Shown: positions 10,701 through 19,856 of the stretch, piece by piece | Numbering within the stretch: the first letter of the stretch is position 1 | How the letters are laid out: every line of letters starts with the position of its first letter | NCBI GenBank assembly: GCA_036245525.1 | Contig: BTPG01000005.1 | Span: forward strand, 206,811,303-206,875,302 | DNA from: Semisulcospira habei | Lineage: Eukaryota > Mollusca > Gastropoda > Semisulcospiridae | Direction of reading: 5' to 3' | Length of the DNA: 64,000 nucleotides | The notes under the pieces: model-generated | Told to the model about the DNA's origin: nothing | The model's input: only the letters and a program-made list of their open reading frames with translations | Database searches by the model: none | Made by a program: the position numbers and the translations under genes

Positions 10701-11677
10701 GTGGCCCGTTGGTAGGTTTTCCAGCTTAGTCGCAATGGATGTCTTGACCATGAAACCCACGCCTGAGAGCCGTCTTTCTGATGCAGGCCTGCCTGACCAG
10801 TAGAGGGTGTACCCAGCACCAAGTTCTTGGAGGCTGCCTTCGTCCGGAAGGCGTACTTCGCTGAGCGCGGCGATGTCGATGTTTAACCTCCGCAATTCAT
10901 GGGCAATGAGGGCGGAGCGACGTTCAGGGCGTCCGCTGTCTGCTTTGTCGAGCATGGTTCGGACGTTCCAGCATGCTACATTGAGTCCGGTCGTGGTCGT
11001 CATGAGAGTGGATCCGTTATTCTTTCTTGTTTTTTGACCGCAGGAGAAGATGCCCGTTGACCGCGGCTAGCCAACTGGGGTTGCGAGGGGACGAGCTTTG
11101 GTTAGGCCACCTTTTCTAGGCCCCTCTCCGTGTGGAGCAAGCAGTGCTGTCCCTAGAGAAGGCTGCTTGGTCGTTCAGGGTGTGCCGAGTGATGTTGTCA
11201 TCCCCAGGTCAACATCAGGCGACCAATATCCTGAACCGCCTGCATGCAGGTTTGAGACTGCGGCTTCCAGTGACATCTTTCACCTGCCGTTTCGCCCCTC
11301 GCCCATCGCTACAGGACTTGGAATGGTCAGTGTCATGGTCCGTGGACGTTTCCTAAAGCCTGCGCAGTGGAGCTTTTTGGTGGAGTGCAGTGTGCGCAGT
11401 ACTGGCCCCACCCTTTAAACCCTTGGTTCATCTGCCATGGCCTAGCAAGCTGGGACGATGGCATCGAGGTCCTCGGGTCGTAGGTTTTATATCAGACTGT
11501 CCTTGTCCTAGTCTCTGGCTCAAAAGCCTTCCCCGGAGACACGGGGGCTTTGATGTCAGGGGTTTCCTCCCTTAGCCTTTCCGCAGCCAAGCGGCCAGGC
11601 CTGCAAGGCAGCAGGCGACTCGTGGAGGGCGGGGTCGTCTATGTCCCGTGCAGATGTGAACATCTGCCCACTGCCCA
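7748..11677 (-). mobile_element. LINE-A, full-length 3.93-kb copy
   Basis: A non-LTR retrotransposon bounded by CGCAGC at 7742-7747 and 11678-11683. It has about 0.67 kb of 5' untranslated sequence (11004-11677), a single uninterrupted ORF and a 28-bp 3' untranslated end finishing CAAGCCAAGAG. The same 3' terminus appears in the truncated copy at 39346-40969, which fixes the boundary independently. It lies inside the RNase H LINE within TIR-1. Confidence 0.9.
7776..11003 (-). CDS. LINE-A polyprotein: AP endonuclease, reverse transcriptase, C2H2 finger
   Basis: One ORF of 1075 aa with the order expected of single-ORF LINEs. An N-terminal AP endonuclease carries CWNVRTM, LSEVRL, ILGDFNARVG and TDHRLVRC in the first 260 residues. 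A reverse transcriptase follows in the middle: NYRGITLLSIAGK, FVDLTKAFDTVS, GVKQGCVLAPTLF and the catalytic LLFADDAALV. The C-terminus has a zinc finger, CSHCGRTCLSRIGLRSHEQAC. No stop or frameshift is present, so the copy may be active or very young. The enzyme nicks chromosomal DNA and copies its RNA at the nick. I place it near RTE-type elements but do not assign a clade, since the C-terminal finger is not typical of BovB-like RTE. Confidence 0.92.
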   Translation of the reverse strand: MTTTTGLNVACWNVRTMLDKADSGRPERRSALIAHELRRLNIDIAALSEVRLPDEGSLQELGAGYTLYWSGRPASERRLSGVGFMVKTSIATKLENLPTGHSDRIMSMRLPLRHQQHVTLLSVYSPTLLAEPAEKDKFYTDLRSLLQSTPADDKVIILGDFNARVGQDSEAWKGVLGKHGVGNCNDNGRLLLEFCAEQQLVITNTTFQQKDSRKTTWMHPRSKHWHLIDYVLVRQRDRSDVLLTRVMPSAECHTDHRLVRCKLRLHFKPKPKKWGPPKKKLDVASLQRDDVKAAFQTDLQRRLKDTADPVDSSPETLWEQLKTAIAKSSAEVLGFARKKNKDWFDENDVEIQEHLAKKRAAHQAHLAQPSCPVKKSAFRLVCSSLQRKLRDLQNEWWTRLAQRTQLCADNGDYRGFYEALKAVYGPRHLVQSPLRSANGQALLTDNTSILNRWSEYFQSLFSAERTVQEAVVLQIPHLPVKVELDEPPTAEETLKAIHQLKSGKAAGIDGIPPEIWKHGGTALHNKLHDLFLCCWEEGTLPKDLRDAVVITLYKNKGEKSDCSNYRGITLLSIAGKILARLLLNRLVPAIAEDQLPEGQCGFRANRSTTDMVFVLRQLQEKCREQNKGLYVTFVDLTKAFDTVSRQGMWQILERLGCPPKFLNMIVQLHEDQQGQVRLNNDLSEPFPILNGVKQGCVLAPTLFTIFFSMMLKQATVDLDDDDAVYIRYRLDGSLFNLRRLQAHTKTLDQLIRELLFADDAALVAHTERALQRITSCFADAAQLFGLEVSLKKTEVLHQPAPKTVYRPPHITIGESELKSVHQFTYLGCIITSDAKLDKELDSRLAKANSAFGRLFKRVWHNQQLKTGTKISVYRAVVLTTLLYGSESWALYRSQLRLLERFHQRCLRTILGIHWSDYVTNVEVLERAETVSIEALLLRTQLRWAGHVSRMEDHRLPKITLFGELATGHRDRGAPKKRYKDCLKKSLSACQIDHHQWSSLAADRDTWRSTIYKAAVSFEDSHRASLKDKRLRRKNRDAAAQNPGHTFPCSHCGRTCLSRIGLRSHEQACRRRGQLL

Positions 11678-11683
11678 CGCAGC

Positions 11684-13290
11684 AGAACATAAAGAAATAG
11701 CATCCTCCAGAATCCAGGACGCTGCCAATAGAGTCAGCAGCTGGACTGAAAGAGGCCACTCAAACTGAGCTAGACCATCTCTTTCAATCAGACGGAAGAG
11801 GTCATCTCAAAACTGGAGACCTTCCAGTACCAAAGACAGACAGGCCAACTTTACTGGCAACAAATAAATTACTGGATTCACGTGGAGGCATAAAGAAATA
11901 GCATCCTCCAGAACATAAAGAAATAGCATCCTCCAGAATCCAGGATGCTGACTATAGAGTCAGCAGCTGGACTGAAAGAGGCCACTCAAACTGAGCTATA
12001 CCATCTCTTTCAATCAGATGGAAGAGGTCACCTCAAAACTGGAGATCTTCCAGTACCAAAGACAGACAGGCCAACTTTACTGGCAACAAATAAATTACTG
12101 GATTCACGTGGAGGCCTCACATTGAAACCATGGAAGCTAGAGCTGCAAAAAAGAAAGAGAGTCTCTGATGAAGAACTGGTGGGGACCACATTGGCGCAAA
12201 TTACAGCATCCTGGCACAAGCAAACACCTGCTCGGTCAGACCAGTTGTGCGGTACCAAGATACATCGACAACATGAAACACTGCCTGAAACCCAAAAAGC
12301 CAGGCTTGACAAGATGCAGAACATGGGTCATTTTCATGATGCAGTGACATTCTTAGAGCCATCTGGAGCACCCCAATTTAGGAAATGGAGGACATTGGAG
12401 CCACTGGAATGCAGAACAGCACACACGATGAAGAGACTTACTAAACACAGACAGCATGGGAGACTACAGGAGCAGACCAAGAACCGTCAGAAATGCCCAA
12501 TCTGAACTGCCAACTGAAGGTCCTGCAAAGGGCTAACACTGACATCCTGGAACCAAGCCCAAAGATGTGTGAACAGCTCCCTTCAGATACCTGGACATCT
12601 CGAAAGAGCCTTCAAGACAACATAATGTTCCAGGACTCTTTGCCAAAGGTCGCGGCACTGCACAAAGCCATCTTGCTGGAGGTTGTGCACAAGCGCTACC
12701 CTCACAGCAGCTGTGATACCACACAAGATGCCGTGTTGAATGAAGGAAGTGGCGTGTACATCTGTCGTGCAGACCGCACTACTACCTCCCTCTCCTTACC
12801 AGCTAGCGGCAGCAGCTCCAACTATCGTACAGATCTGCAGGTGCTCAACACAGCAGCAGAGCACTAGCTAGGGAAAGGCAGCAGCTTGATCCACTGATCT
12901 CACCAGGAAGCTTCAAGATAGACTGGATGCCCTGTCAGTCCACAAAATAGTGCTGCAGTGGATTCCAGTGCATTCTGGACTAGCTGGGAATGGAGACACT
13001 ACAACAACAAAGTGATTGGCAAAAGCAGAATGGCGGCTGCAGCCCGTGGGCAGATGACATCAACAAGCTGAACAGGGAGAGCCAGGCCACCATCTTTCAT
13101 CTACACACTGATTACTCTGGACTGGGTCCATCCAGAAAAGCAGGAACGTTTCACAAACCCAAACTGAAGCCTGAAGCTTTACACACTTTAATCAGATCAC
13201 TCTGTATCAGCAATTATTTGACGCTTCCGTGCCTAATGCGTGAAGGATACCAAAATAAAAGAACGCTTAGTGAATGGCGGACTTCGGTAG
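11684..13290 (+). pseudogene. RNase H LINE remnant, reverse transcriptase end and RNase H domain
   Basis: Continuing the frame broken at 7747, the plus strand reads EHKEIASSRIQDAANRVSSW, the helix after the catalytic ADD box. After frameshifts, an RNase H domain appears at about 12720-13010. It has a DAVLNEGSGVYI strand, an SSSNYRTDLQVLNTAAEH helix and then KIVLQWIPVHSGLAGNGD, where family members usually show W-P-H and GN-D residues. LINEs with a C-terminal RNase H belong to the I group. Several stops interrupt it. The upstream part is tandemly duplicated at 11688-12116. Confidence 0.75.
11688..12116 (+). repeat. Tandem duplication, about 225-bp period
   Basis: AACATAAAGAAATAGCATCC and the following 200 bp recur from 11913, with a short extra partial copy at 11891-11912. 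The duplication lies inside the RNase H LINE remnant and disrupts its frame. Confidence 0.9.
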
Positions 13291-14038
13291 AAGCGTAAAC
13301 AACCAATCAGAATGTTCGCCATGCAGTCACTTTATGATCAGAGCTAAATATAGATCACTTGCAACAAGCGTCAGCATAATCGTTTGCAATGGGAATAGTC
13401 ACAAATTGAGGGAGAAAAAAAAAAAAGAAGTAGACAAAAGTTTGCCAGTACGTTGTCATTTTTTACAAACTTTCACAGACTTTAAGGAAAAGGACTGAAA
13501 TTGACAGACTTTCCAGGGCCCTCAAAAAGCCTTGCCATTTTTTTTACAACTTTCACAAATGTTCACAGACCGTAAGGACCCTGCTGAACTCACCTCGTGA
13601 GACTGGGTCATGTGGAAACAGCCCTATGCGAATTTGGCGTAGAAAATCGGTCTCCTTAGCACATTCTCTAAACATGTCCATACAGAGAAGCGGTCTGCTG
13701 GCAGTTCTGACCAGAAGACACGCCCCTATACACCAAACTCTGAAAACATGCTGCCTAGCTCTTGACAGCTCACTTATTGGCAGCCAGAACAATATAAGAT
13801 TTAAAGACGGCCATAAAAAAGATTGAACGTTGCAGAAGGTGGAAGTGGAGATCTCGTGGTCGACATGTAGAAACTAAGTATTTTTGATAACATTGTTTTG
13901 GCTATTAGGAACCATGAAACTTTATTACGCATATTCATATTTACACATTTCTAGATAAAAAATAAATGAAAGGAAAAGGGGAGACCTTACTAGACCCGCC
14001 TTACGCTAGGTAAAATATCACCTAAAAGACCAGCCAGT
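13291..14038. other. TIR-1 interior, unassigned
   Basis: No coding similarity seen. Two related TTTCACAGAC/TTTCACAAAT blocks occur near 13475 and 13550. No transposase motif is seen on either strand. Confidence 0.4.
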
Positions 14039-15118
14039 TAAAAATAGTTACAATTAAATTGATGGGTTACATTGAAATTAATGAAATGATCACAACTTTT
14101 TATGCTCAGTATGCATACTTTAAAAAAAACAACTGGCAACAAAAAATATTTAAACAGAGGACTATTACGTAAGCAATTTTTATGATTATTTTGCGTTACT
14201 TTGCGTACTGGTAAAATGGGGGTAGGGCAGCAGATTCAGCCACTGTGGCCCCTAAATGCATCATAGCATCACAAAATCAGGTTGGGAGTAACTGTGGTAC
14301 TCTATCCTAACCAATAAAACCTAACAAAGACCTATCGGTAGTATACAAAATTTTTGAGGGCACCGGAAACAACGTACGTTTCCCAATTTGGCAATTTTAA
14401 ATGGGAAAAAGCTATCATTCACCACGAATGTACCGTAAAGGATGCCGACTTTCCTTATTTTCTTGCACTTTATGCTCACATTATTGAAACTTAATAGTAA
14501 AGAAAGGTCAAAATGAAATGGAATAACTTTAGAATTTTTTTCTAATTAATTTTGTGTATTTTTACAACTTGGGGGTAGGAATACAAAATCAACCACTGTG
14601 GCACTCACAGTGATCACAGCATCACCTAGTCAAGTTCATAATAATTGTAACATCCTGTTTGAATAATGTAAGCCTGAAAATGGACTGCCAGCACTATAGA
14701 AAATGTCTGAAGGCATCTGACACATTATTTTTGTCTTTTTTTGCGATTTCGCGGAAATGGTCGTTTGCTGGGTCCACACATACCTTCACTGTGAGCCAGA
14801 GATTCAATATTTTTTCATTCTGTTTTTTTGCAGAGGCTGCAGAACGTGTGCCTAACATAATATTGCCTGATTTGGGCTTCTGGAATGAATTCTGATTTAT
14901 TTAGAGGAAAATGTTTCTCAACCTCATTTTAGCACCTGCGAAGAGCGTGAATGGGGGTACCCTTGCGCCATCGGCTATATCTCTGGTGTGTTCCTAAGGA
15001 TTTTCGGGGAACATGGCTTAAACATCTCAGGACATACTAAGGAACACTTTGAAATCCATCTTATTGAGTACTGGGGGGGGGGGGGGGTGCACGGTAGACC
15101 TTCCTAGTTTGTGGACTA
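14039..15118 (-). repeat. Right terminal inverted repeat of TIR-1
   Basis: Inverted partner of 6489-7561; it carries a G run near 15073-15087 where the left arm has interrupted C. Small ORFs inside it (such as 14659-14895) mirror those in the left arm and are not genes. Confidence 0.9.
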
Positions 15119-15770
15119 TTGGCGTGGCATGCGAGAATCATCCATGCGTATGACATGACCTGTCCAGCGAAGTTGTGTCTTTAAGATCAAGGCTTCAACA
15201 CTCACTAAGCCAGCATTATCCAGGACTTCCAGGTTTGTCATCTTGTCTTGCCATTTGATGCCCATGAGTGAGCTCAGGGATCTCATGTGGAAACGTTCAA
15301 GCTGTTTGAGGTGCTTTCTGTACAGCGTCCATGACTCACAGCCGTAGAAGAGGCTGGGGAGGACTACTGCATTGTAGACTTCGATCTTGGTGGAGAGCTT
15401 GACGTTGTTGTTATTCAACACACGAGTGCGCAGACGACTCAGGGCTTTGCTGATGCGAGCTGCGATTTCCTTGTCGATAGTACCGTCAGAAGAGATGATG
15501 TTTCCCAGGTCACTAAACTGGTCGACAGTCTTCAGCTCGGTGCCTTCGATATACACTTTGGGGGGGGGGGGGGCGGGGCTCTTGTGCCTGGGGCTGGTTG
15601 GTGCAGGACCTCGGTTTCAACTTGTTGAGACTGATGGTGAGGCCAAACAGTCGAAAGGCTTCCGAGAACCTGTTGACGATGGTCTGGAGGTCAGGCTCCG
15701 TGTGCGCCATCAGCGCACAGTCTTCAGCAAACAGCACCTCAAGATCAGTCTCTCGATGGTCTTGGTTGCC
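15119..15770 (-). pseudogene. LINE-B copy 1, reverse transcriptase part, upstream of the big insertion
   Basis: The minus strand encodes LFAEDCALMAHTE (catalytic box, with ADD changed to AED), an ISSDGTIDKEI segment and a thumb-like region ending near MDDSRMPR. It aligns with 43.19-43.85 kb of LINE-B copy 2. Compared with that copy it has a frameshift near the poly-G at about 15560. The 5' end is truncated near 15770. Its continuation lies at 6116-6488, on the other side of TIR-1. Confidence 0.85.
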
Positions 15771-15902
15771 GCGGGTAAACGGATGTAATTCACTGACATT
15801 GAGAGTTGCGCCCCTGAATACTGAAAGTACTTAGCAGAGGTTCTTTCAAGGGGAACCTCCGTCCATTTGTATTTTACAGCTGAAGACAAAATCGTTGTAT
15901 TA

Positions 15903-16050
15903 CGAGTTAGGCTTTGCCAGTGGTTCCTGTCGCTTCTCGGGTCCGATGTGGGAGTTTATTTTGAAGATAAGCCCTCGACTTTTATCTTCAGAATGAATTC
16001 CCTGATCGGACCCTACAGACGACAAGAACCAGTGGAAAAGCCTTATTGGC
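15903..16050. repeat. Imperfect palindrome, about 65-bp arms
   Basis: GGCTTTGCCAGTGGTTCCTG pairs with CAAGAACCAGTGGAAAAGCC across a spacer near 15970, with mismatches in between. It is a foldback repeat with no coding content. Confidence 0.75.
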
Positions 16051-16086
16051 AGTAAACCATTATGATTATGATTATTTTTATGTGTA

Positions 16087-16166
16087 TTAATTCAGTCTAT
16101 ACGTGCCGCCTCCGGATACGCGGCTTATGCCGCGTATCAGGAGGCGGCGTGTCTCGAATGAGTTAA
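16087..16166. mobile_element. 80-bp TTAA-bounded palindrome
   Basis: TTAA at both ends encloses an almost perfect hairpin (GCCGCCTCC-GATACGCGGC / GCCGCGTATC-GGAGGCGGC). It has the size and target preference of a minimal TTAA foldback MITE. Confidence 0.75.
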
Positions 16167-16211
16167 TATTTGGCATCATCATCATCGTCATCATCACCAT
16201 CATTACAGCAG

Positions 16212-16806
16212 TCACACCACTCTCCTGGAGAAAAAGCGGCGACACTGCTGTCTGAACCGTGCACTACAGAAGCCGTACACGATGCAGTTGACAGCGCAGT
16301 TGATGAAGTACGACCGCAACCCTATGTTATACGCGTTCAGCCGCCATCCCCTCAACCCGCTAAACACGCCATCAGCCGCCGCGCGCGTCGTTATGATGAT
16401 GAGGTGAGGCAGGAAGCTGACGATGACGACGGCGGTGAGAACAAACATCATGAAGGTCGCGCTGAATGGGATCTGCTTCACGGCCAGTTGCCTCGTCTTG
16501 GGCGGGGGCTTGGACGATGTCGTAGTTGTTGTTGAGGCAGATGAAGAGGCGGTGTGACCTTTGCTTCCTCGATAGAGAACTGTGTAGAAGTGGTGTGGGC
16601 CTCTGTCTGACGGATCGCGCCGACTGCTTCCGGCACTTGTCCACGGCAACGCAACGGCTGTGTCAGCGCTCTCGTGCACGCAGCCAACGGTGCTGCCAGC
16701 GGAACTGTGGACTGCATACGCATGGATGAACGGGGAAAGGATCATTACCCCTTCCCCCCCCCCCCCTTGTCCATGCTATAATCGGTACTTCCTGCAGTGC
16801 CGGATG
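16212..16806 (-). CDS. Class A GPCR, 3' part: end of intracellular loop 3, TM6, TM7, tail
   Basis: The minus-strand frame to the stop at 16212 encodes a Ser/Thr-rich loop end, TM6 (TFMMFVLTAVVIVSFLPHL), a short loop, TM7 (NIGLRSYFINCAVNCIVYGF) and a cytoplasmic SARFRQQCRRFF helix. The usual NPxxY of TM7 reads NCIVY, losing the conserved proline, and TM6 keeps a proline but lacks the CWxP tryptophan. A 126-bp intron-like segment lies upstream. A C13 run (G13 on the sense strand) at 16754-16766 sits between that junction and the clear frame. As sequenced, the frame does not join cleanly across it, so the exact 5' limit is uncertain. Confidence 0.75.
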
Positions 16807-16932
16807 CTGCACGCAAAAGAGAGGAATCGTCAGCAGCTGGATTCACGCCGTGGTCGCTTGGAGTGACCTGGACATGGCGAGGAACGTCAAGAGATGTGAC
16901 TGGCGCAGAGCCGCCGAAAAATCACCACTCAC
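16807..16932 (-). other. Probable 126-bp GPCR intron
   Basis: On the sense strand it starts GTGAGTGGTG and ends CTCTCTTTTGCGTGCAG, both strong splice signals. The loop-3 exon frame runs into a TGA inside the donor, as expected if the segment is removed. Joining gives a frame that does not match the TM6 exon unless the downstream G run differs in length, or another junction is used. Confidence 0.55.
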
Positions 16933-17306
16933 GCGTCAGTCTTCGGGCCTGCCAGTGCGGCCGTCGTGGGCCTGAAGACGATGGGCTTTGTGTCTGTAGC
17001 AGAAGTCAGTGTCACGTGATCCATGAACGTGTTGTCTGACAGAGAGGCACTGTGGGAGGTGGCCGTGGCTGTAAGCGCGGTGTTGGCGACGGCAGACAAG
17101 TGGACGGCCTCCCCAGCAGACGACAGCTGCAGCTCCGAGCTGACCGATACCTCACGCACGTCAGACGTCGCGTCGTCTGTTTGTGAACTCGCCTCCCGCC
17201 ACCCGTCAGAACTGGCCGGACCACTCCCACCCACACCCTGCCCTCGCGGCCCGACCCCCGCTGAGATGGTCTGTTTGTGCGCCCACACATGGCGGGCGAT
17301 GCGCGT
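16933..17306 (-). CDS. Class A GPCR, middle part: intracellular loop 3
   Basis: The minus strand reads TRIARHVWAHKQTIS, the cytoplasmic end of TM5, and then about 110 residues of Ser/Thr/Ala-rich loop 3. Its first codon follows directly from the TAC codon at 19857-19859 once the 17307-19856 segment is removed, giving MVSYTRIARHVW. A long, poorly conserved loop is normal for invertebrate peptide or amine receptors. No ligand class can be assigned. Confidence 0.75.
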
Positions 17307-17311
17307 GTAGG

Positions 17312-19856
17312 TCATGTTATATATTTAAATTGGGCAGTTCAGGCAGTGTCAGGACCGGTGTTTTTTAAAATAATTTTTGCGTTGTTTGAAAATTTGTAGT
17401 AGGGCTGAATGTTGGAATTTGCTGGAAATTTCTGGTTAGCTGAGAGGAGACATGTTTGGTGCTTTGATTCATACCATCCTGAGCTTATCCAGTGGACAAT
17501 TATGGGCCTATGTTGATTTGCCATTGACGTAGTGATTTGAGGGGTACGCTGATTTCAGCTGTGCTTGGGTGTGGGGTTAGTATGGAACCAGTTTCATAGC
17601 CAAGAAATGAGACGGGTGATGTGCTGGTTTTTTGTTGTTGTTGTTGTTGTATTTTGTGCATGGCAAATGTGCAGCTGGTGGGCGGTAGTGGTTTTTAGGG
17701 AATTGAAAAAATTAGGGGATGACTGGGACTGAAGAAGGCTAAGAGACTGGACAGTGCGGAAACGGCACTGTAGTCCGTGACCTGTCAGGTGCACCACATG
17801 CCATTGGTGACATAGACCGGAAACTGGTTTAATGTAACCATATCATTGAGTTTGGACTTTTGCAGTTGGAAAACTGAGAAAATCATGAAAAATGTGGAAT
17901 TTTGCCAAGAAATCGCTGCTCTTGCAGTTTGATAGGTGTTTTTGCATGTTTTGCATCGCAACACCCAGTTTACCTGCACTGTGAGCTATGTTTAGTGTGT
18001 TTGTTCATTTATTTTTTGTCTTACAGGTAGTCATGAGTCTGACCTTCGACCTTGAGCTGTGACCTTTGACCTTTACCTTGAAGTGGGGTTTGGGGCGTTC
18101 AGTTTGATAAATGCGTTAAAAAATAAAGCACTTTTTCAGTTATTGAAGTTGTGGGGTGGGGTGGGGGTGGGGGGTGGGGGCGGGTGGGGGGGGGGGGGGG
18201 GTTCGGTTGGAGGTGGGGGGGGGGGCTTAAGGTCAAAGGTTAAGATGAAAACTACAACGAAACAGTGTCAGCATGTGCATTTCATCAGACAGCTGACCTG
18301 AGTAAAATAAGCCGCCAAAATAATGTGACATGCAGAAGTGTTATTTTGCATGATCCTGCTTCACTGGGTGCATCTGAGGTGTCATTCTGCTGTAATTGTC
18401 ATGAGGGATGTCTCTGGTGTCTATTCTGAGCCAAACACAAGCACTTTTACACTGCGTAAAGCTCATTTGAGTGTATTGTTATGGGACCAGCAGTTGCAGC
18501 CACCAGTACAGGTTTTTACAGGAGTGTTCACAAGTTTGGCACATGCATGCCTGCTGCATTTGCAAGATGAATTGAGGTGTTTTGAGACTCTGACAAGTGT
18601 GTTTTATATAAAATTGAACTGTACATAGTCAGTTTTCTCTGCTACCTCCTAAATAAGCACTCCAGACACTTGTTTGGGTATGCGGTGTGTCCCGCGTAGC
18701 ATAGTTTTGGCTGTTTTGTGTAGTCTTTTGTCTGTGGGATAGCTCAGTAGACTTATTGTTTAAATTGCAGAGCTGTTTCATGACCCCTTTGCCTGAGGAA
18801 AATATTGAAAGCAGCATATAGGACAGGGCAGCTGGTTACAGACCTCTTCCTGCTTGCTGTCACCAGACAACGGGGTCAATGAGGATGCCTGGGCATTGTC
18901 TTTTTGGCTGCATTGAGATACACAAGGAAATGGCCTTGGGTCTGAAAGCTCATTTTTCATCACTGTCAGTGTCATGGTAACATTTTTCATTTGTCCAGCC
19001 CACCAGAGGTCAGTTTGACTGTATTGCATGTGTGTGTAAACTTGGAAAAACAGAAAAAGTAAGGGGCGGGGGTAGGTAATGGAAAAATATGAAAAAAGAA
19101 ACTTGTATTTGCCTGTGTCTCAAATGCAACATTTCTGAAAATCAGATATGTTACTTGATGTACATGCCAATTTTGGAGGCATTCTGACCATATCTAGTCT
19201 GTTTTTCATGGCACCAGATATGCGTGATCCAAAACATCAACAGCACAGTGAACGCCACAACAACGCGCTTCACATAATGCGCCATAACATAAAGATGCAG
19301 TAACATTCAGTGTCACTTTGGGTATGACGTAGCTAGTGTCTAAGGGTTGCACTGATGGCAGATTGAATGGTGTTCAGGTTGGAGAGCTTGTCTTTCAGAT
19401 CATGTTATATATTTAAATTGGGCAGTTCAGCAGTGCAAGGACCGGTGTTTTTACAAATAATTTTTGCCTTGTTTGAAAATTTGTAGTAGGGCTGAACGTT
19501 GGAATTTGCTGGAAATTTCTGGTTAGCTGAGAGGAGACATGTTTGGTGCTTTGATTCATACCATTCTGAGCTTATCCAGTGGATAATTGTGGGCCTATGT
19601 TGAGTTGCCATTGACGTAGTGATTTGAGGGGCACGCTGATTTCAGCTGTGCTTGGGTGTTGGGTTGGTAAGGAACCAGTTTCATAGCCAAGAAATGAGAC
19701 GGGTGATGTGCTTTGTTTTTTGGTATTTTGTGCATGGCAAATGTGCAGCTTGTGGGCGGTAGTGTTTTTTAGGGAATTGAAAAATTAAGGGATGACTGGG
19801 ACTGACTAAGGCTAAGAGACTGGACAGTACGGAAACGGCACTGTAGTCTGTGACCT
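17312..19856. mobile_element. 2.55-kb insertion bounded by direct repeats, splitting the GPCR
   Basis: Direct repeats of about 460 bp (17312-17783 and 19400-19856), both starting TCATGTTATATATTT and ending GTGACCT, bound about 1.6 kb with no recognisable ORF. The whole is flanked by GTAGG at 17307-17311 and 19857-19861. The layout resembles a short non-autonomous LTR element with a 5-bp target duplication. However, the repeats do not begin TG and end CA, and no primer-binding site or polypurine tract is evident. Because no AG acceptor lies at the junction, it does not read as an ordinary intron. Confidence 0.75.
18150..18228 (+). repeat. G-rich tract
   Basis: Nearly uninterrupted G with T spacers, inside the insertion in the GPCR. 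It contains many G3+ runs able to form quadruplexes; its length is likely assembly-sensitive. Confidence 0.8.

Larger units (their letters stand above)
6489..15118. mobile_element. 8.63-kb element with long terminal inverted repeats (TIR-1)
   Basis: The element starts TAGTCCATAAGCTAGG and ends with the near-complement CCTAGTTTGTGGACTA. Inverted arms of about 1.07 kb run 6489-7561 and 14039-15118. It interrupts LINE-B and is flanked by TTG on both sides; the paralogous uninterrupted site near 43180 has a single TTG in GGAGTTGGCG. That proves insertion with a 3-bp duplication. The interior holds a decayed RNase H LINE and a nested LINE-A but no recognisable transposase, so the element is non-autonomous or gutted. 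A 3-bp duplication is compatible with PIF/Harbinger, CACTA or Academ groups; the termini do not decide among them. Confidence 0.88.

Noticed and set aside
14659..14895. 78-codon ORF in the right TIR-1 arm
   Set aside because: No coding motif, and the arm is a repeat with mirrored ORFs on the other side.
16170..16535. 121-codon plus-strand ORF
   Set aside because: Antisense of the GPCR TM6-TM7 exon, which has clear membrane segments.
18727..18790. GGGATAGCTCAGTAG as a tRNA gene
   Set aside because: Resembles an A box only; no B box or cloverleaf follows.
17307..19856. Reading the GPCR gap as a normal 2.55-kb intron
   Set aside because: A donor-like AG-GTCACA exists, but no AG acceptor lies near the 3' junction, and the flanking GTAGG duplication and terminal direct repeats favour insertion.
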